64,000 nucleotides of DNA from Methylococcus sp. Mc7 (GTDB lineage: Bacteria > Pseudomonadota > Gammaproteobacteria > Methylococcales > Methylococcaceae), in assembly GCF_019285515.1 (NCBI RefSeq), contig NZ_CP079095.1, forward strand, positions 1,054,001-1,118,000. Reading direction: 5' to 3'. Position numbers and translations under genes: made by a program. The notes under the pieces were generated by a model. It made no database searches. It saw nothing but the letters and a program-made list of their open reading frames with translations, and was not told the DNA's origin. The stretch's first letter is position 1. Each line of letters begins with the position of its first letter. This document shows positions 63,511 to 64,000 of this stretch, piece after piece.

Positions 63511-64000
63511 CCTGAATCCGTGTTCCCCTCGGCTTACACCTTCCCATCGGGCCTGAACGCATGAATTTCGAGCGCTCTCCCTTGGGATTTGCCCTCGCTA
63601 CCGGCGATCCGGGGAACGTTCGACCGGGGTTTCGGGGCCAATCTGCTTGGCGTGCGCTTATCGTCAGCTCATTTTCCGCTCCATGCGCGAGACTGTCCCT
63701 TCCGGGGTTCCGGAATCAGGGATTCGAGGCGTGCGGCAGGCATTTCCCGTCATCCGGACGCCGCCGCCCACAGCCGATTCTGAAGCATCACGAACACGGC
63801 TACGTTTGCCGCCACGCCACGGCCGAAATCGAGGATCAGCCGGCGGGCATGGGCGACGAACTTCGCCGCCCGGTACATGATCTCCTGCAGCACGGTCCGG
63901 ATGCGGCGGCGCTTGGCCGGATGACGGATCGGCGCAATCTCGCCGGTCAGGCCGATCTGTCCCAAGAGACGCAGGCAGTTGTAGGCGAAGGCCGCCAGAT
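63511..64000 (-). mobile_element. IS1380-family element, copy D, cut by the window end
   Basis: It starts with CCTGAATCCGTG at 63511, preceded by ATTA. Sequence is nearly identical to copy C over its first 490 bases (one clear change near 63888). The other end and target duplication lie beyond the window. It sits 84 bases upstream of the oxidoreductase gene and may separate it from its promoter. Confidence 0.95.
63750..64000 (-). CDS. IS1380-family transposase, C-terminal part (copy D)
   Basis: The 3' end of the transposase gene, ending with the stop at 63750 (VFVMLQNRLWAAASG). The frame is open from there to the window edge and matches the C-terminus of the intact copy. Completeness cannot be judged. 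Confidence 0.9.
   Translation of the reverse strand, partial: LAAFAYNCLRLLGQIGLTGEIAPIRHPAKRRRIRTVLQEIMYRAAKFVAHARRLILDFGRGVAANVAVFVMLQNRLWAAASG

Noticed and set aside
38617-63511. Simple inversion between IS1380 copies A and D to explain the missing duplication
   Set aside because: The bases flanking D on the left do not give, on reversal, the bases left of A, as such an inversion requires.

Overview
The window looks like a chromosome segment of a GC-rich gammaproteobacterium, most likely a Methylococcus-type methanotroph (inference). The grounds are the ftsY-ftsE-ftsX-rpoH gene order, an SAH riboswitch on ahcY, an exopolysaccharide locus of the EpsB/E/F/G/L (methanolan) kind, and heavy loading with IS1380, IS66 and IS21 elements.

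Layout. 1-441 is the 3' end of a membrane-protein gene. 612-18115 (minus strand) is one long exopolysaccharide locus. In transcription order it runs: outer-membrane barrel EpsL, ATP-grasp enzyme, priming glycosyltransferase, export protein, chain-length protein, a kinase-like protein with ruined nucleotide motifs, polymerase, glycosyltransferase, flippase, glycosyltransferase, a secreted lyase-like protein, a methyltransferase, GDP-mannose dehydrogenase and a last glycosyltransferase. 18378-22921 holds a DUF6794 protein, OpgD, a Ca2+/H+ antiporter, a YbhB protein and a family 2 glycosyltransferase. 23097-27052 is the methyl cycle (metK, ahcY, metF), rich in hairpins and carrying an SAH riboswitch. 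27125-33451 holds rpoH behind a CIRCE operator, ftsX, ftsE, a fused heme A synthase-FtsY gene, and cytochrome oxidase assembly genes (SCO-like, SURF1, twin-TM protein). 33557-38439 holds apbE, a VapBC-type pair, arfB, an ABC-F protein and a sulfotransferase.

38617-50200 is an accessory region made of the wreckage of an Rhs polymorphic-toxin locus. It contains a DUF4329 (JAMM-like) toxin tail, a frameshifted Rhs core with a toxin tip, probable immunity genes, and short echoes of Rhs core DNA. It is cut up by three IS1380 copies, one of which carries a nested IS66. Many single-base indels, mostly in homopolymers, cluster here.

50220-64000 returns to housekeeping genes: an AI-2E family permease, a GNAT protein, a metal locus (feoA-feoB-feoC, DUF1232, ZIP transporter, beta-barrel-like protein, radical SAM) split by an IS21 element that landed on a Shine-Dalgarno sequence, a CoA-disulfide-reductase-like/rhodanese fusion, and the start of a fourth IS1380 copy running off the end. 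No tRNA, rRNA or CRISPR array was seen.
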